Positions 26,830 to 40,218 of a DNA stretch of 64,000 nucleotides are shown piece after piece (within the stretch, counting starts at the first letter, position 1; every line of letters begins with the position of its first letter). This DNA is from Sycobia sp. Sy_11. Its lineage: Eukaryota > Arthropoda > Insecta > Hymenoptera > Epichrysomallidae. The notes under the pieces were generated by a model, which saw nothing but the letters and a program-made list of their open reading frames with translations, did no database searches and had not been told where the DNA came from. The stretch is taken from NCBI GenBank assembly GCA_018907035.1, contig JACCIC010000003.1:2518001-2582000 (forward strand). The letters run 5' to 3'. The position numbers and the translations under genes were made by a program.

Positions 26830-27385
26830 TTACATTAAAAAAAGCTTGGTAGAATGTTCACGATAATTTCCTGATATATTTGTCTTGTACAAACTTATTT
26901 ATTGAATACTATAGCTCTAATGTCTATAATATGCGTCTTAGCCGTTTACAGAAGGTAAATAAATTATATACGTTTTATTTTTTTATTTAATGTAAAATTT
27001 AAAAACACAATTTTAACAAAATTGCGTATTGATATTTCTACAAAAAAATCATCTTATCAACTGACATATTTTGAAAAAAAAGATGAGAACTTTAATTAAT
27101 AAATTATAATAAATATTTTGAAGATAAATAAAAATAATAACGAAAATGAAAGTACAAAAAACAAGATTGATGAATCAGGAAAGAAGATATCTAACGTCAA
27201 GAAAAATCAAGAGGTGATTATCTATTTTTGTATAGATTATAATATTTTGTGTCAATAGACTTTCTACAGTCATGTTATACGCAATGTACATATTGCATAT
27301 AGTGTATATACACATATCAATTATAATAGCTGATAATAGATGACTCATTGTTATACTGTTTTTTATGAAAACAGAAAAACGAACG

Positions 27386-27386
27386 T

Positions 27387-27442
<56 letters not shown>
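27386..27442. repeat. (AC)n(AT)n compound microsatellite
   Basis: A short AC run passes directly into a long AT run. Confidence 0.95.
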
Positions 27443-27446
<4 letters not shown>

Positions 27447-27745
27447 GCTTAAAACATTTTTATGTATTCTCGTATACAATAAATAAATCAAATTCATTTA
27501 GTTAATATGTTGACAAATTCCTTCAGTTACAACAATTATCAGCGTAAGTACAGAAGACGATAAAACAAATACAGTGCCTCCGACACATTAGAGCGAGCTA
27601 CTTGAAAAGTAAACAAACAAATGTTTTAAAAGTTAATTCCTATTATAATTTTAAATTAAATTCTATTCAACTCTAATTTAATGAAACCTCATAAAAATGT
27701 TAAAAATCACGATTCGAGAAAAAATATCAGATTTAAATGAAGGGC

Positions 27746-27748
<3 letters not shown>

Positions 27749-27790
<42 letters not shown>
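27749..27790. repeat. (AT)21 microsatellite
   Basis: An uninterrupted AT run. Confidence 0.95.
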
Positions 27791-27793
<3 letters not shown>

Positions 27794-29211
27794 TATGACA
27801 GAAGGGCGAAGGGTAAAGAATCAAGGTTGATGCAACGTTTTGAAAACCGAACAAGGATGATTCATGCGAGATTTAAAATTTGAATTGGGTCAGGGTTATA
27901 TACAAGTGTGTATATATGCATGCATGTATATTGTATATATACGTGTGTGTGTCACCATAAAATTTTATCAAGGTTTAAATATAGTTTCAAGTATAATTCG
28001 CGTACAAACCCATCATCTGTTTAATGCAAATAATTGAAATACAGCTTTTATACGCATACAGGCACTCGAACATTCCACAAGCTTCTATATAAAACCATAT
28101 TCGTTTACATTAAACAATTCTATTTCGGGTTCTATGTATACACAACTCGGAGAAATGTTTACGTTGAATTCTGTTTTGCTCAAGTGATTATACATTTTTC
28201 CCCCATTAATTTATTTTTGACTAATGACGAAAATCAAGATTTTTCTTCTTGCATATATAAAACGTAGGTGGGCGAGGAAATGGACAAAGTGAAAGCGGAT
28301 GAGTAATAGCATGGTAATAACAGTTAGGCTGTATAGTATCTATATTGAGAGTATGACTAGAGTATGACTATACAAACCAAAAAAGGCGCCAAATATTTTC
28401 GCGTTAATTACCTATTCAGGTGCTCCTAAATGATAGCTTTTGACTAATTAGATTTTCCTAAAAATTGCTTATAATGACTCGAAAAATATTTTGTTGTCAG
28501 TCGAAATCTTATAATTTACCAATTATACGTATATGTATTTTATAAATTAAAAAAAAAAAAACTTATACACTTATAATTATAGAACTTAATCCGATATAAA
28601 TTATTATTCACTTTAAAAACTTAACTCTATTGCATCCGCTGTAGATTTTATTATAAATTTCGTCACCTCATTCATGGTAGTTTATTAAACGCGAAATCCC
28701 GATAGAACGTCTTTCTCGACCTACGTCATTACGCATTACGAACAGAATGTAGCACAAATTTAACGCTTGCAAAGAAAAAAAATTTTCTTTAATAATGTAA
28801 GTTAAACATTATTATTCTATTTTCTTCATATAAAAAACCAATAACCACTATTATCTTTTAAATTAAAAAACCAGCTGATCCAGCGATTATAAATTTAAAT
28901 GTATGGACAAAAAGAAACCTTTTCAAACTGCTCGGAAACTATAAAGTATAATATGAAAATAAACAAACAACAGCAGCTAAATAAACTCAATTGTACTCAC
29001 ATTTATCACATCAAAAAGAAGTAGAGGCACTAACGTTTACGGTGTATTGTATTAATATATTATTTTCGTGTCGTCCACATATTGTAGGCAATGTATATAT
29101 CCATACAGAAATAGCGCGTTTGCGTTTTGGAGAACAAAGAGAGCGTACGGTATCAGGCGGTAGCTTGATGGGACGCTTGCACAAGTAGTATACGTGCGAC
29201 CGAGCTCGTTC

Positions 29212-29213
<2 letters not shown>

Positions 29214-29256
<43 letters not shown>
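29214..29256. repeat. (AT)21 microsatellite
   Basis: An AT run inside an otherwise GC-richer patch. Confidence 0.95.
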
Positions 29257-29259
<3 letters not shown>

Positions 29260-30314
29260 AGCAACACACGGACGATCCCGCGCACGCGCGGTAGTGAGCG
29301 CTCATCGCGGCTGATGCAATGCAAGCGTATAATATACACAGCGGACTGTCAAAAACAGCCGTAGGCGAACGCACAAACGGGGCGCGGGAGGGCTCACATC
29401 GCCTACAATGAAAAATATCCTGCGCGCGAGCTAAAGGTAGAGAGAGAGAAAGAAAATAAAGACAACACTGGTTTATCGAGCTCCTATTATTTATAATAAC
29501 TACTTCTCCCATTACTGATAATTATCTTTCTTCTTTGCTCGTCTTTTGGCGCGCCGAATATTATATGAACTTATATATGTATTCTTCAAGCTATAAAATC
29601 TTTTTAATGCTACTTTCTGCAACGCGCTGCATCTCGTCCAACAGTTAGAGTCCGGCGTCCGAAAGAGTCTACATATTTATTTTATATTATTCAAATGACA
29701 ATAGGATTTTCAACTTCTGCGTATTATATACATGTGTGAAATGTACAACATTTATCGCGTTACGCCAAAAACGATCCGAAACAAAAAAGCAGCCAAACTC
29801 GCCCACTTTCGAATTGGGCAGAACAACGACGCCATCCAGCAAACAACCGCCCCGAGTCTCTCACAATCCAACTCCGCCTCGCAACGGCTACTGAAAAATT
29901 CATCACAAACAGCCGCGAACGAATTCATTTTGCGTTAGCAAAAAAGACGCTGCCGGGCTTCGAGATGTATTACTATAGATAAATACGCCGATGTATATAA
30001 ATATCCCGAAATATCCGCGGGATGCGCGCGCAGATTCTCCGCGCTCATTCTCTCCAAATGTACAATACAACTTTTGCCTCGGAAGAGATTCAAATACGCG
30101 ATGATGCAAGGAGAGGAGAGGTAGAACTTCTGACGATAGCTTGGTGATATTGTGTCTCTTTCTTTCTCATTCAGTCTCATTTTTAAGCGGCGTTCGCGTG
30201 TCTTTACAATCTAATCTATCATGTTAAAAAAACTTCTTCATTTACAGTACCGCTAAAAACGAATCTACCATACACAAAAACTGCATTTAATACATAAAAT
30301 AACCTGAAATTAAC

Positions 30315-30316
<2 letters not shown>

Positions 30317-30360
<44 letters not shown>
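30317..30360. repeat. (CT)22 microsatellite
   Basis: An uninterrupted CT run. Confidence 0.95.
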
Positions 30361-30365
<5 letters not shown>

Positions 30366-30553
30366 CGCAAAGTTTGGAACTTTAAATAAATCTCAATGCA
30401 ATACTAACCGTTGTGCAGATTTTTTTCAGGATTACTAATAAAATTATACATATACATATATACACATACCTCATACTACAATATCACTGAATAGCCAAGT
30501 AGAAACATAAACTCTCGCACAAAAACATTTCTGGAGTCAGAATCGTAACGTAC

Positions 30554-30860
30554 CTAAGCCAGAGCAGTCGGAGCACGTACACACACGCATATATAGAATA
30601 TGAATATAACTCGACAAGGAGCTAAGCGGATCTGTTACACGCACACATCGAAGACAGAACTCGGATGATACACGCAGCTGGTGCGTAGTACGGCAGAAGG
30701 GAGGGGAAGGACCGCTGTATACGAAAACGACCGAAGCGATCCGAACACCTCCCCCCGACAATCCCTCGGCTATGGCAATGGATATGAGCGCTCGGTAAAA
30801 GCGTAAAATCCAGGGGCGTAGGTCGGCAGACACGCACATCTGGCGTCCCGGGGCCCCGTC
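30554..30860 (-). other. Candidate untranslated first exon / promoter patch A
   Basis: A GC-rich patch ends on the minus strand in CTGGCTTAG|GTACGT, a strong splice donor with the boundary at 30554/30553. It lies upstream of the cyclin G leader exon. Reading frames through it match no known protein, so a 5' UTR role is more likely than coding. Linkage to cyclin G is inference. Confidence 0.35.
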
Positions 30861-31099
30861 GCCACAGCGTATACAGCCGACTTTTCGAGCATTTCTATTA
30901 GCTGTTATTCACTGGTCTACATATATATTGTATGTTCAGATACAGAGTGTACTTATTTACTTACAAGGTCTGATGAACTTTACTGGCATACGCCGAAGAA
31001 CTCTGCGAAGAAATTTCCTACATGTATTTAGGGCTGACTTTGAGTTCCCTTTATTTAGAGCTTTCTATTTCGCTTCGTGTTCGCGATCATTCTACATAA

Positions 31100-31260
31100 T
31101 GTGGCAAGCGCTCAGTTAGTACGCGACCTTGGCAACCCTCGCGTATAAAAAGGGTCGTTCCTAGCTGCTGCCCGTTTAACCCACTGAACTAAGCAGGGCA
31201 TGTGCGCATTACATACCTCACAAGCATACCACCCGATCTCCTGGGTCGATTATTTTTTTA
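31100..31260. promoter_or_regulatory. GC-rich TATA-containing patch with a minus-strand donor (patch B)
   Basis: On the plus strand, GCGTATAAAAAGGGTCG at 31142 is a good TATA-like box, and a T7 run closes the patch at about 31252-31258. On the minus strand, GCTTGTGAG|GTATGT is a strong donor at 31217/31216. The patch stands out sharply from the flanking AT-rich DNA. It may be a promoter, a leader exon or a short Pol III unit. Confidence 0.3.
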
Positions 31261-34200
31261 GCAAAATGTTATTTTAATAATTTATTTTTTGTAATTTGAC
31301 GATATAAATTTTTAAAAAATTTTAAGCACCACGCATATATTTTATTTTAAAACCAATTAACAACAAATTAATAAAAAATTAAAACTAGATCTTGAGAGTG
31401 CATATATTAATCTGTAGTATAGTAAATCAACTTTTGTCTTTAAGCGTTTTACGGTTTATTATTTATATACTGCTGAGAACAAAAGAAAAAAAGAAATACT
31501 TTATTATATTGAAAATTATTATACAAAAAATTCCGTAACGAATCTTTTATCAAAATTTCATTTCAAAATTTTAATATTATTTGCTTGAAAATTTTAATAC
31601 AATAAAAGCCATAAGTCAGCAATATAAAAAATATATATTGATTTCTGTGAAAAAAGGTAATTACATTTTTACGGAGCTTACAAACATAATATGTAAATAA
31701 TGATAATGTCCACGAATCAAGGATTTTATACCATGAAATGTCATATGAAATATTTAATTACTTAAATCAAAATTATCTCTTCATAATTAACCGCGTAAAA
31801 ATGCAGTCTTACTATTCTTAAAAATGAAAAAAAATGCAAATGTAACGGTTTTTTATATTGCTACAATAACAAATTTAGCAATACTGTACTTGGAAAAATA
31901 ATTTCATCATTTTGACCATGTATGACATCCTTTTTAGAAATGGATAATAAAATGTATGCGGACATATTCAGATAAACATGAGTTCTTTGACCTATAAAGT
32001 TGCGATCTCTTATAAAATGGAGAACATTTTTGCTATTTAGATAGTTAAAATGTTAAAAATTATTTCTTAAAATCAATCAATACAGTTGTATGCTCGATTA
32101 GATACGCTTATTTCTATTATTAATTTAGAAATACAAATGTAAATAACATATTTTTAGAAACAATTTATGTTAATATAACCATAATAAAATCGTATAAAAT
32201 TATTAAAAATTGACTGATCAATGCCTGTCCAAAATTAAAAATATCTCATCCAGGATTAACATTATTTAATAAAAAATATATGCAAATAATCGGTAAAGAA
32301 CCGTCCAATTATCAAATAGGGAAGTTCAATCTCAAGTGTAATAATAAAATACAAGCAAGCCTTATTTTTATAATGCTATTACAATGGCATTGTTGTGGCA
32401 TTAAGAAAAGGGTTGTTTATGTTTTATAATGGAAATTTCCCTTCTGCAAGGCTGAACAAATTTCAAATTTGCAACAGTTTTCGTGTTATCAAATTCTATA
32501 TACAATTAATAATACGATTGGGATTTCAAGAGGTTTTTTTTCAAATTAATTCTAATCAAAGTAAAGTTTTTTTCTAATGCCTATTCCTCTAGGAATTGTT
32601 ATTTTCTTTTAATTTTTATTACAGTTTACTTTAAAATGATAATTATAATTTCCTTGAATTTTCCATGATTTTCCTATAGACCAATTTTTCTCCAAAAATA
32701 TAATTCTGCAGAGAAAAATGTTTAGGTCGAAAAAATTTAATTTTAAAGTTTTCATAGCTTTATACGTGATAGTTTCATTTATGCTCAAATTCGCTATAAA
32801 ATTCAAATTATAACCATTTTAAATTATGTAAACACTCCTATATTTTAAATGTTTTATAATTATTCTATAAATTATTGGTATATAAAAAATAGTCCGATGA
32901 TGAAATGGTTATATTTTCAATACTTTTTTTTTTAAAAAATGACCAAAAGAAAGTATGGAACAAAAAAGGTATATTTTATTATAGCTGCTGCTTTTACTTA
33001 AAACATTTTTTAAAATTTTTAATATTTTTCAAGATAAAATTTAAAAACTATATAACTTTCATTTTTTTTACAATTTCTAGTCACAAATTTCACAGTGTTA
33101 TTTGTAATCAATACTTTGAAGTACGTGAAATCACCTTTTTTTTATCAATTTCCCAGTTACTCCATATTCCAACTTTATCTAAAAATTGACGATGTAATTC
33201 TGATACAATTCTACTGATGACGTGTTTTAAATGAATAAGACACCAAATCTATTTATTTTAAATAAAATGTAGTCTATGCATTTAATACAAATCAATTTTA
33301 AAATTAATATAAATTTTTGTTAATGTATAAATGTTTTGTATATATGTAAAAAATTTAATTTAAATAAAATTCCGATCCAAATAATTTGAAATAAACAGTA
33401 AAATTTTTTTCAATAATAATATTATAGAATTACCAAACGAAAACATACAATAGAAAATATCGGGAGAAAATGGAATTTGGCATCCGTTTTGTTTTTTTTT
33501 TTTTTTTTTTTTTTTACGAAAATACACCGAACTGAGGCAAAGATAAAAGACAGGCATAAACGAGCGAATGACGCAATAAACGCCTGTATCGGTTTGTATT
33601 CAATATCTTTGAAATTATAAGCGTGTTCGAACTTGCATGATATATATGAGCAATTCAATCTTTTTAAAGGAGACTCGTGTAGATAGCATACATACGTAAA
33701 CCGCAGATGTATACGTAGGAGCACGTGCATCTCCGACTACTTAAAAATTGTATTTAATACTTACATATATAGGCTCGCGCATTACGTAGGAGAGATATAT
33801 AACCAAGTTTAACCGCAAAATTGAAGTCTCTACGCCGATTTGCACACCGCTCCTTTATATTCGTTACATAATATCTATGCTGTATTGCTAAACATTTTAT
33901 TAAATAATTACTTTACCGTCTCGCATTATTGTGTAAATTTGCAATTTGATACACGAACTGCTTCGAACGATTTATTAATGAACAAAAATACAGGTGCTTT
34001 TTATTTAAAAACTTTCGATTTTCCGTAAAAAATGTCAACATTTTTATAAGAACTTTAGCTATCTTATAAATGACCATTGGTATGTTGAGTGTGAGTGACA
34101 TAATATTCTCGAATATTTTCAGCTGATTCCTATTAGAAATAAACCGGTATAGTTATATATTATTATTATATATAGAATTTCGATTTAACATTACTTTTAA

Positions 34201-37200
34201 TTATAAAATTCATATATTATTGTTAAAGTCTTATAGCAATTCAAAAATATTGTTGTTATTATTATTTTAATAAAAAATTTGTTTTGCTTACATTGCAGCC
34301 TGTCATATCCCTTGGAGAATCCGAAAATAATATAGGTATTTATAATTTTAACAAAGTAAAATATGGAAGGTGGATTTTTTAATGACATTCGACAAACAAT
34401 AAATTTCCTTGGTCTATATATTAAGGAAAATTTATTTTCATTTGGCTTTCGTTAATTTTTTGATTTAAGTTCGCTCATGAAGATATAAGAATAGCATTGT
34501 ATTAAATGTTTTAGCTTCGTTCTTTTGATATTTGATTGTGACGGATACTCGAAAAAATGAGGTAGGTAAATATGCTTGTCGTGTGAATCGTAATTATTTA
34601 ATTAAAACATAGTAACGTACCGTTGTCGAAGATAAAATATTTACGCATTAAATTATAAAAATTCTACTCATTTGATCGGTCTAAATAATCTACATAATCC
34701 GCGTTGCGTATAGCGCATTCTCTTGAGATTTTTATTGATAAATAAAACTTTTACATAAACCTCCTTAACAGAAATATTTTTTCGCGATATTGATTTTATT
34801 CAATAAGTTTATATATTGATATTTAAAAAGATATACTTAAATTTATACGTATATTGATTTTAGTATTTTCATTATATATTTAATAAAAAACATTATTCTG
34901 TTAATATAATTTGACTATGTTTAGAATAATAATAATAAAAAATAACTGTAATAGAATGTTATTTACAAAATATATTACACAGTGAAATGTAGCTTTACCT
35001 CGAGTTTTACAACAATCACAACCAAAGTATAATTAAGATTGTTTTAAACAAACTTTAATTATAAAATCTATTATGTATATAGAGATACAAATAAAACATC
35101 ATTAATAAAGTCACAAATAACTTACACTTTTATTGCGAAGATTATTTAGAAACAAAATGAGGGACAGAACCGTTTTTAAATTTCTTGTTTATTTTAAAAT
35201 AATAAACTACTACACTTTTTTATTATGTTTATTTCTTTTTTAAATAATTTTTTTGTAGAATATAGAAGAAAACCCTGATATAAATTGATATGAGTAACAT
35301 GTGACACTACTGGTCTTTAGCTATGGTATATTCAGTTTATAAATAATATGGATTGCACATATATATATATATATTATAAAACTTAATTTATAAGCACCAT
35401 AGGCAAAGGTAGATCACACAGATTGTAAGATCCATCTGTTCAAAATTATGATGGAAACTATGCATTATAATAGTTTATTTAATAGTTAATTATTATTCTC
35501 ATCAATAGTAGACAATTTGCTGTCCATATTTAATTATGATTAATAATTTACTAAACTATATGCTATGTATAGTGTAATTCCAATTTTGATTACAGAATTC
35601 TATTTGATTGGTTTATACAATATATAAAAATCCATTGTTATAATCGTGTCAATTTAATTTTTTTCACATTGATATTTTTTATACACATATAGTAATAATA
35701 TCTTGATATCACTACCTTCATGCACTTTTATTATGAATTACATTTAATATTTAGTTAAGTCATTATATTACAATGAATAGAACTATCAGTGATTATTATA
35801 ATTAGATCTACCAATATGTATATTGAAATCGATTTGTTATGCACCTTCTCAAAAAAAGAATCATGGTCAAAAATTAATTACAGCTAATTCTGTTGTCTTG
35901 AAAATTCATTTAATTAAGAAACATATTTATTCTTCTTAACAATTCGAGTAATAAATCACGTTTCACCAACGGACAATTACGTACTTTTTGAGTAGGAGCA
36001 CACAAAACGTTTTGCCTATACGAAAAGTTGTTACTATGCAAGCAGCCATATCGAGGAGAGCACCTGAGAGTACTGAGAAGTTAAAAAATATAATTTATCT
36101 ATATAGAAACACAAATATTCTTCGGAATCTTCTTAAGGTTAAGAAAAGTTACAGACTTCCCTCGACAATTCCTAATAAAATCGTAAACACTGATACCCAG
36201 CAATGGAAAAATAACGAGCTCAATAAAAACCATCCCAAAACCATTAGCAATTCGCTAGTCGCCCGTCAACAGCCGCAGCCATCAGCAGGCTGGCCTAAAG
36301 CAACCTAGCCGAACCTACACTTCACACAGAGCGATAGAAAGAGACAGAAAGAGAAAGAAACGGGAAAGAGACGCGTAACGCTCATACGAATATTCGTATA
36401 TATACAAAAATCAATACATGCAACAACAAAAACAAATGCAGTACATTGAAGGTTTGTATGTGTGTACGCCTGTGTGAACGAGAGAGGGAGAGAGAGGGAG
36501 AGAGAGAGAGAAGCAAACAGGGAAACAAAGAGAGATCTGCACATTTGCACATAAAATGCAGCGTCAAATTCTCAGAGAACAAAAGGAGAGCACCGTAACA
36601 TAAACTGATAGATCTCATTTTTGTGCATGGAGAAAAGCTGAGAATAATAATCAAAACTCTAGTTGCAGCTGGTTGCATCTAAATAGGATTAAAAGTCAGT
36701 AAGGTGAAAAATTGAGATTCGAAAGAATGAATTCTTCCGCCTTTTGTAGTAAACACACACGCACGATCACACATACATTTAATTCAAATGCAAAAAATAA
36801 ATATTTTTAAAAATTATTTTAATCAATTTGCAAGGCCATTTGAATTCAGACATATTAAGACAGCTAAGTCAAGGAAGATATAATATTATAGAACAAAAGT
36901 TATAGGCATCGATTCTCTTTACTCATTGGTTTCTTTTATTTCAGTTTCTGGCAAATGCAATAGATCATTGACTTTAACCGCAAACACTATTGGTTATAGA
37001 AGCCTCCTATTATTAGTAGCCGAGCATTGTTACGTTACCTAATTGTTCTTTACAATTAGAAACATAATCATCCTCGTTCCTCTGCTACCAGAATATTGAC
37101 GATGAGCTGCCAAAAATTCTTTTACACACTCAATTATGCACCTATATACTTCCGATATATAAATTATGAGCAGCAATAGTGGCTGATTGTAAAAGACTAA

Positions 37201-37499
37201 AGATAATTATATAAATACGCAAGTTATAAAAATTATATGCGACGTAGACATATTTCGTACACACACAAGAACACTCGCGCAAAATTTCACTCGATGAGGT
37301 GTATATACATATATGCACACATTCGTTGGTCAGGTGATGCGATGACGAATGTGCGTGCGTGCGGGTGTGGTTTGTGTGCGCGCGCGTGTGTATAGGTATG
37401 TTATATACATGCATGTTATATGCATGTTGCATATAACATACATATATATGTATGTTGCATATTATAATTATTTAATTATTTTCATAAAATATAACTCAC
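31261..37499. other. AT-rich non-coding DNA
   Basis: No gene recognised. A 106-codon plus-strand frame at 35988-36308 has no motif and average composition, so it is not called. A GA-rich stretch lies at 36310-36540. Confidence 0.4.
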
Positions 37500-37720
37500 C
37501 CGGATGCGTTCCGCTGGGGAATCTCACGTCAGAGTTTCAGCCAATGCTCCTTTGTTTATTCCTCCGGGTCAAAAGGATAAGGAAAAAAGAAAAGTACAAC
37601 GGGAGAGAACGAGGCCTCGAGAAGGAGCCGCGAGACTCGCACCTCGCTCTGTCGCTCGTAGTACTAAGCTGTGATGTGATGTGAGTGACTGCCAAGCCAA
37701 GCCAAGCCGCAGTGGCTGGA
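37500..37720 (-). other. Candidate untranslated first exon / promoter patch C
   Basis: The minus strand reads GAACGCATCCGG|GTGAGTTA, a near-consensus donor at 37500/37499. It is preceded by about 200 bases of GC-rich non-coding sequence with repeated GGCTTGGCTTGG near 37700. It fits a 5' UTR exon of a minus-strand gene. The nearest minus-strand gene downstream is cyclin G, 16 kb away. Confidence 0.35.
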
Positions 37721-37795
37721 ATCTGATACAGTATATATATATATATATAGCGCATTGCGTTGCGTTTTGCTCTCGCTCTCGCTCACTCTATCTAT

Positions 37796-37802
<7 letters not shown>

Positions 37803-37850
<48 letters not shown>
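37803..37850. repeat. (CT)n microsatellite
   Basis: A CT run directly upstream (minus strand) of candidate exon patch C. On that strand it reads (GA)n, the binding sequence type of GAGA-like factors. Confidence 0.93.
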
Positions 37851-37854
<4 letters not shown>

Positions 37855-38345
37855 GTGTTCTCATCCTACAGCGGTGTTGTACACGATAATATACATAATA
37901 ATAAACGAGTGGTCTTAAAATATAATTTCGAGACCAAGTGTCGAACTATTTATTATCTTTATGTGCATATCATAATTTTCATTTGTTTTTATCACTGTCG
38001 TTTTCATTAAGTTTTCAAATAGTTTTATATCCATCAGCGTCTGCGCCTCTAATACATTTTTGAAAAAATTCCGGTATAACCAGGTATAGAACTAAATATA
38101 TAGATACCGTGCGCAATCTAAGACTAGAGCGTCGCCTACATGGGTAAATTTATAAGTTTTCGTTTTCAATAACATTATATGTGTATATATTTATATGATA
38201 ATCTGACGTAAGATAATTTATATATCTTCAATGTAAACGAAAACTTGAGGGATTGGATTACTGTGCACGGTATGCCTATTGGCAAAACAAACGTCCGCCG
38301 TGTGAACGACATAGACTCAGAGGTGCCAGGCGGTACTGCCAACTT

Positions 38346-38478
38346 GGGCATGCGTGTTAGAGGCTTTACCTCTCCACGCGCTGATTGGCCGAAACTCGTA
38401 CAATATTTTAAAGTTATACGATCTGTATGATCGTATAAAACAACAAGCAAGGCTGTTAAATAAATTATTGATGCTATA
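38346..38478 (+). repeat. Left arm of a hairpin-forming inverted repeat
   Basis: The arm contains GGCATGCG, GGCTTTACC, CACGCGCTGATTGGC, TATTTTAAAGTTATA and CGATCTGTATGAT. It is the reverse complement of 38776-38910 with scattered differences. About 300 bp of ATTAATAATA-rich sequence forms the loop. Confidence 0.8.
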
Positions 38479-38775
38479 AATTGTATTAAACAATAATAAT
38501 AATTATTTTTAGTAATAATATTTGTATTATTATATTATTATTAAAAATAGTATTTAGTATAATCATAACTATTAATGTTAATGTTAATATTGAATGTTGA
38601 TATTAATTAATAATAATATTAATAATGATAATATTTAATAATTATTATAGTAATTAATAATAATATTAATCATAATATTCATAATTAATAATAATTTTAA
38701 TAATTAATAATTTTAATTAATGAGTTTTTAGTAGTCGATATGTTGTAAAATATTTATGTGCATACGACCAGTTAT

Positions 38776-38910
38776 ATATTAGCATCAAGAATTTGTTTAA
38801 CAGTCTTGCTTATTATTTTATACCATCATACAGATCATATAACTTTAAAATATCGCGCGAGTTTCAGCCAATCAGCGCGTGAATGGGTAAAGCCCTAAAG
38901 CGCATGCCCT
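38776..38910 (-). repeat. Right arm of the hairpin-forming inverted repeat
   Basis: This arm holds AGCCAATCAGCGCGTGA and CGCATGCCC, complementary to the left arm. Both arms carry an inverted CCAAT-type motif inside CGCTGATTGGC, so they may be a MITE's ends or a duplicated promoter-like block. Confidence 0.8.
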
Positions 38911-39013
38911 TATCTGCCCTTATATATTAGCAATATTAGCAGATATTAGACCGCGCACTCTGGGAACAGAGTTGAACTAAACCAGAGTGAGAGAGAAATA
39001 CAGGGAGTTGTGT

Positions 39014-39082
39014 GCTCTCTCTCTCTCTCTCTCTCTCCTCTCTCTCCCCTCTCTCTCACTCTCTCTCTCTCTCTCTCTCTCT
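39014..39082. repeat. (CT)n microsatellite, interrupted
   Basis: A CT run with a few CC and CA interruptions. Confidence 0.95.
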
Positions 39083-39160
39083 TACAAGCGGGGAAGTGGT
39101 GAGAAAAGGAAAGTAGGGGAACAGTATCAGTAGAAATATACATAGCAATATATATATATA

Positions 39161-39230
39161 TATCATATCATATCATATCATATCATATCATACCATACAA
39201 TACCATACTTCATATCATATCATATCATAC
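39161..39230 (+). repeat. (CATAT)n pentanucleotide repeat, imperfect
   Basis: Runs of ATCAT / CATAT units with a few substitutions (TACCA, TACTT) immediately precede the Helitron-like 5' end. Confidence 0.8.
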
Positions 39231-39450
39231 TAATTTATAAAGACAAAGCGTGTTTTTGTTTGCACACGATAACCGAAAAAACTACTGAACCGATTGTTCC
39301 GAAATTTGACATATAGATTCTATATTATATTGAGAAGGACATAGGCTATGTTTTTTTATTGAAAATCATTTTACTTTCATCAATAAATTAAGTTAATGGT
39401 TTTAACAATCAGATTCACCAGCGGTCACTAGGTGGCGTCTTGAATCACGA
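39225..39450 (+). mobile_element. Helitron-like 5' end
   Basis: The segment starts TC after an A and continues CATACTAATTTATAAAG. It then has GTGTTTTTGTTTGCACACG, AAAAACTACTGAACCGATT, GAAATTTGACATATAGATT and GACATAGGCTATG. This succession of phrases is characteristic of the 5' region of insect Helitrons, as I remember them. The 3' limit is not seen here; a Jockey element and simple repeats follow. No Rep/helicase coding sequence was found. Confidence 0.6.
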
Positions 39451-39862
39451 ACATCAACTCAAAGTAGTCTGCTTAAACTATTAATACCAGGTCAGCTGAA
39501 ACGAATGTTCCATCATCATAGACACACACATCATGATGATCATATCATCATGAACATCCACATCAGTGAGCTGAAAAAGCTGCACCTTATTTAAATTTCA
39601 TTTAATTCAATAATTTTATTTAATAATTTATATAATTTATAAATTATAAGTTTGTAAGAAATTCTTAAAACTTTTCAAAACTAACCTCAAAAATTTTAAT
39701 TTTAATTTTAATTCTAATTTTAATTCAATTTTAAATTTAAACTTGATTTTAATTTTTACTTAATTTCTGATCTATCTTAGATTTTCAACTCCAACTAACC
39801 TCTCTTAAATTAAACTTATATAATTTATATTTGACTTACTTCATTTTTAACTAATTCTATAA

Positions 39863-39864
<2 letters not shown>

Positions 39865-39905
<41 letters not shown>
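39865..39905. repeat. (AT)20 microsatellite
   Basis: An AT run just upstream of the Jockey insertion. Confidence 0.95.
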
Positions 39906-39909
<4 letters not shown>

Positions 39910-40218
39910 TTATTTAGAATTTAATCATACATATATTTATATTTATATATTTAAATATTTCTTCATAGCTATAATCTCCCACACCCCACCTTTCCCTCTA
40001 CCTTTAACCCCTCCCCCCCAATCACAAACTGGAAGCGATCACCTTCCTCCACGCAATCGTAAGTCCGACTCCGTGGACATGGACACCGGCCTTACCACCG
40101 ACCTCGACGGTCTTCTCCCCAAAAGCTGATAGAAATTATCATCGACCTCCGGGATCAGATTGACCGCCTACAAAATATAACAACCACCACCACAACAGAC
40201 CTAACCTTTTCTCAATCG

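Larger units (their letters stand above)
21616..30300. other. AT-rich non-coding DNA, possibly the cyclin G first intron
   Basis: No protein-coding segment seen. The block 23600-25250 is noticeably less AT-rich than its surroundings, with few simple repeats, and may hold conserved regulatory sequence. Several microsatellites are listed separately. Confidence 0.35.

Noticed and set aside
26583..26852. Reading frames through the (CA)n run
   Set aside because: They encode only Val-Cys or Thr-His runs from a microsatellite with short unrelated flanks.
31142..31258. Known snRNA or 5S rRNA gene
   Set aside because: No match to U1, U2, U4, U5, U6, U11, U12 or 5S sequence as remembered.
35988..36308. 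106-codon plus-strand frame
   Set aside because: No recognisable domain, no splice or promoter context, and average composition.
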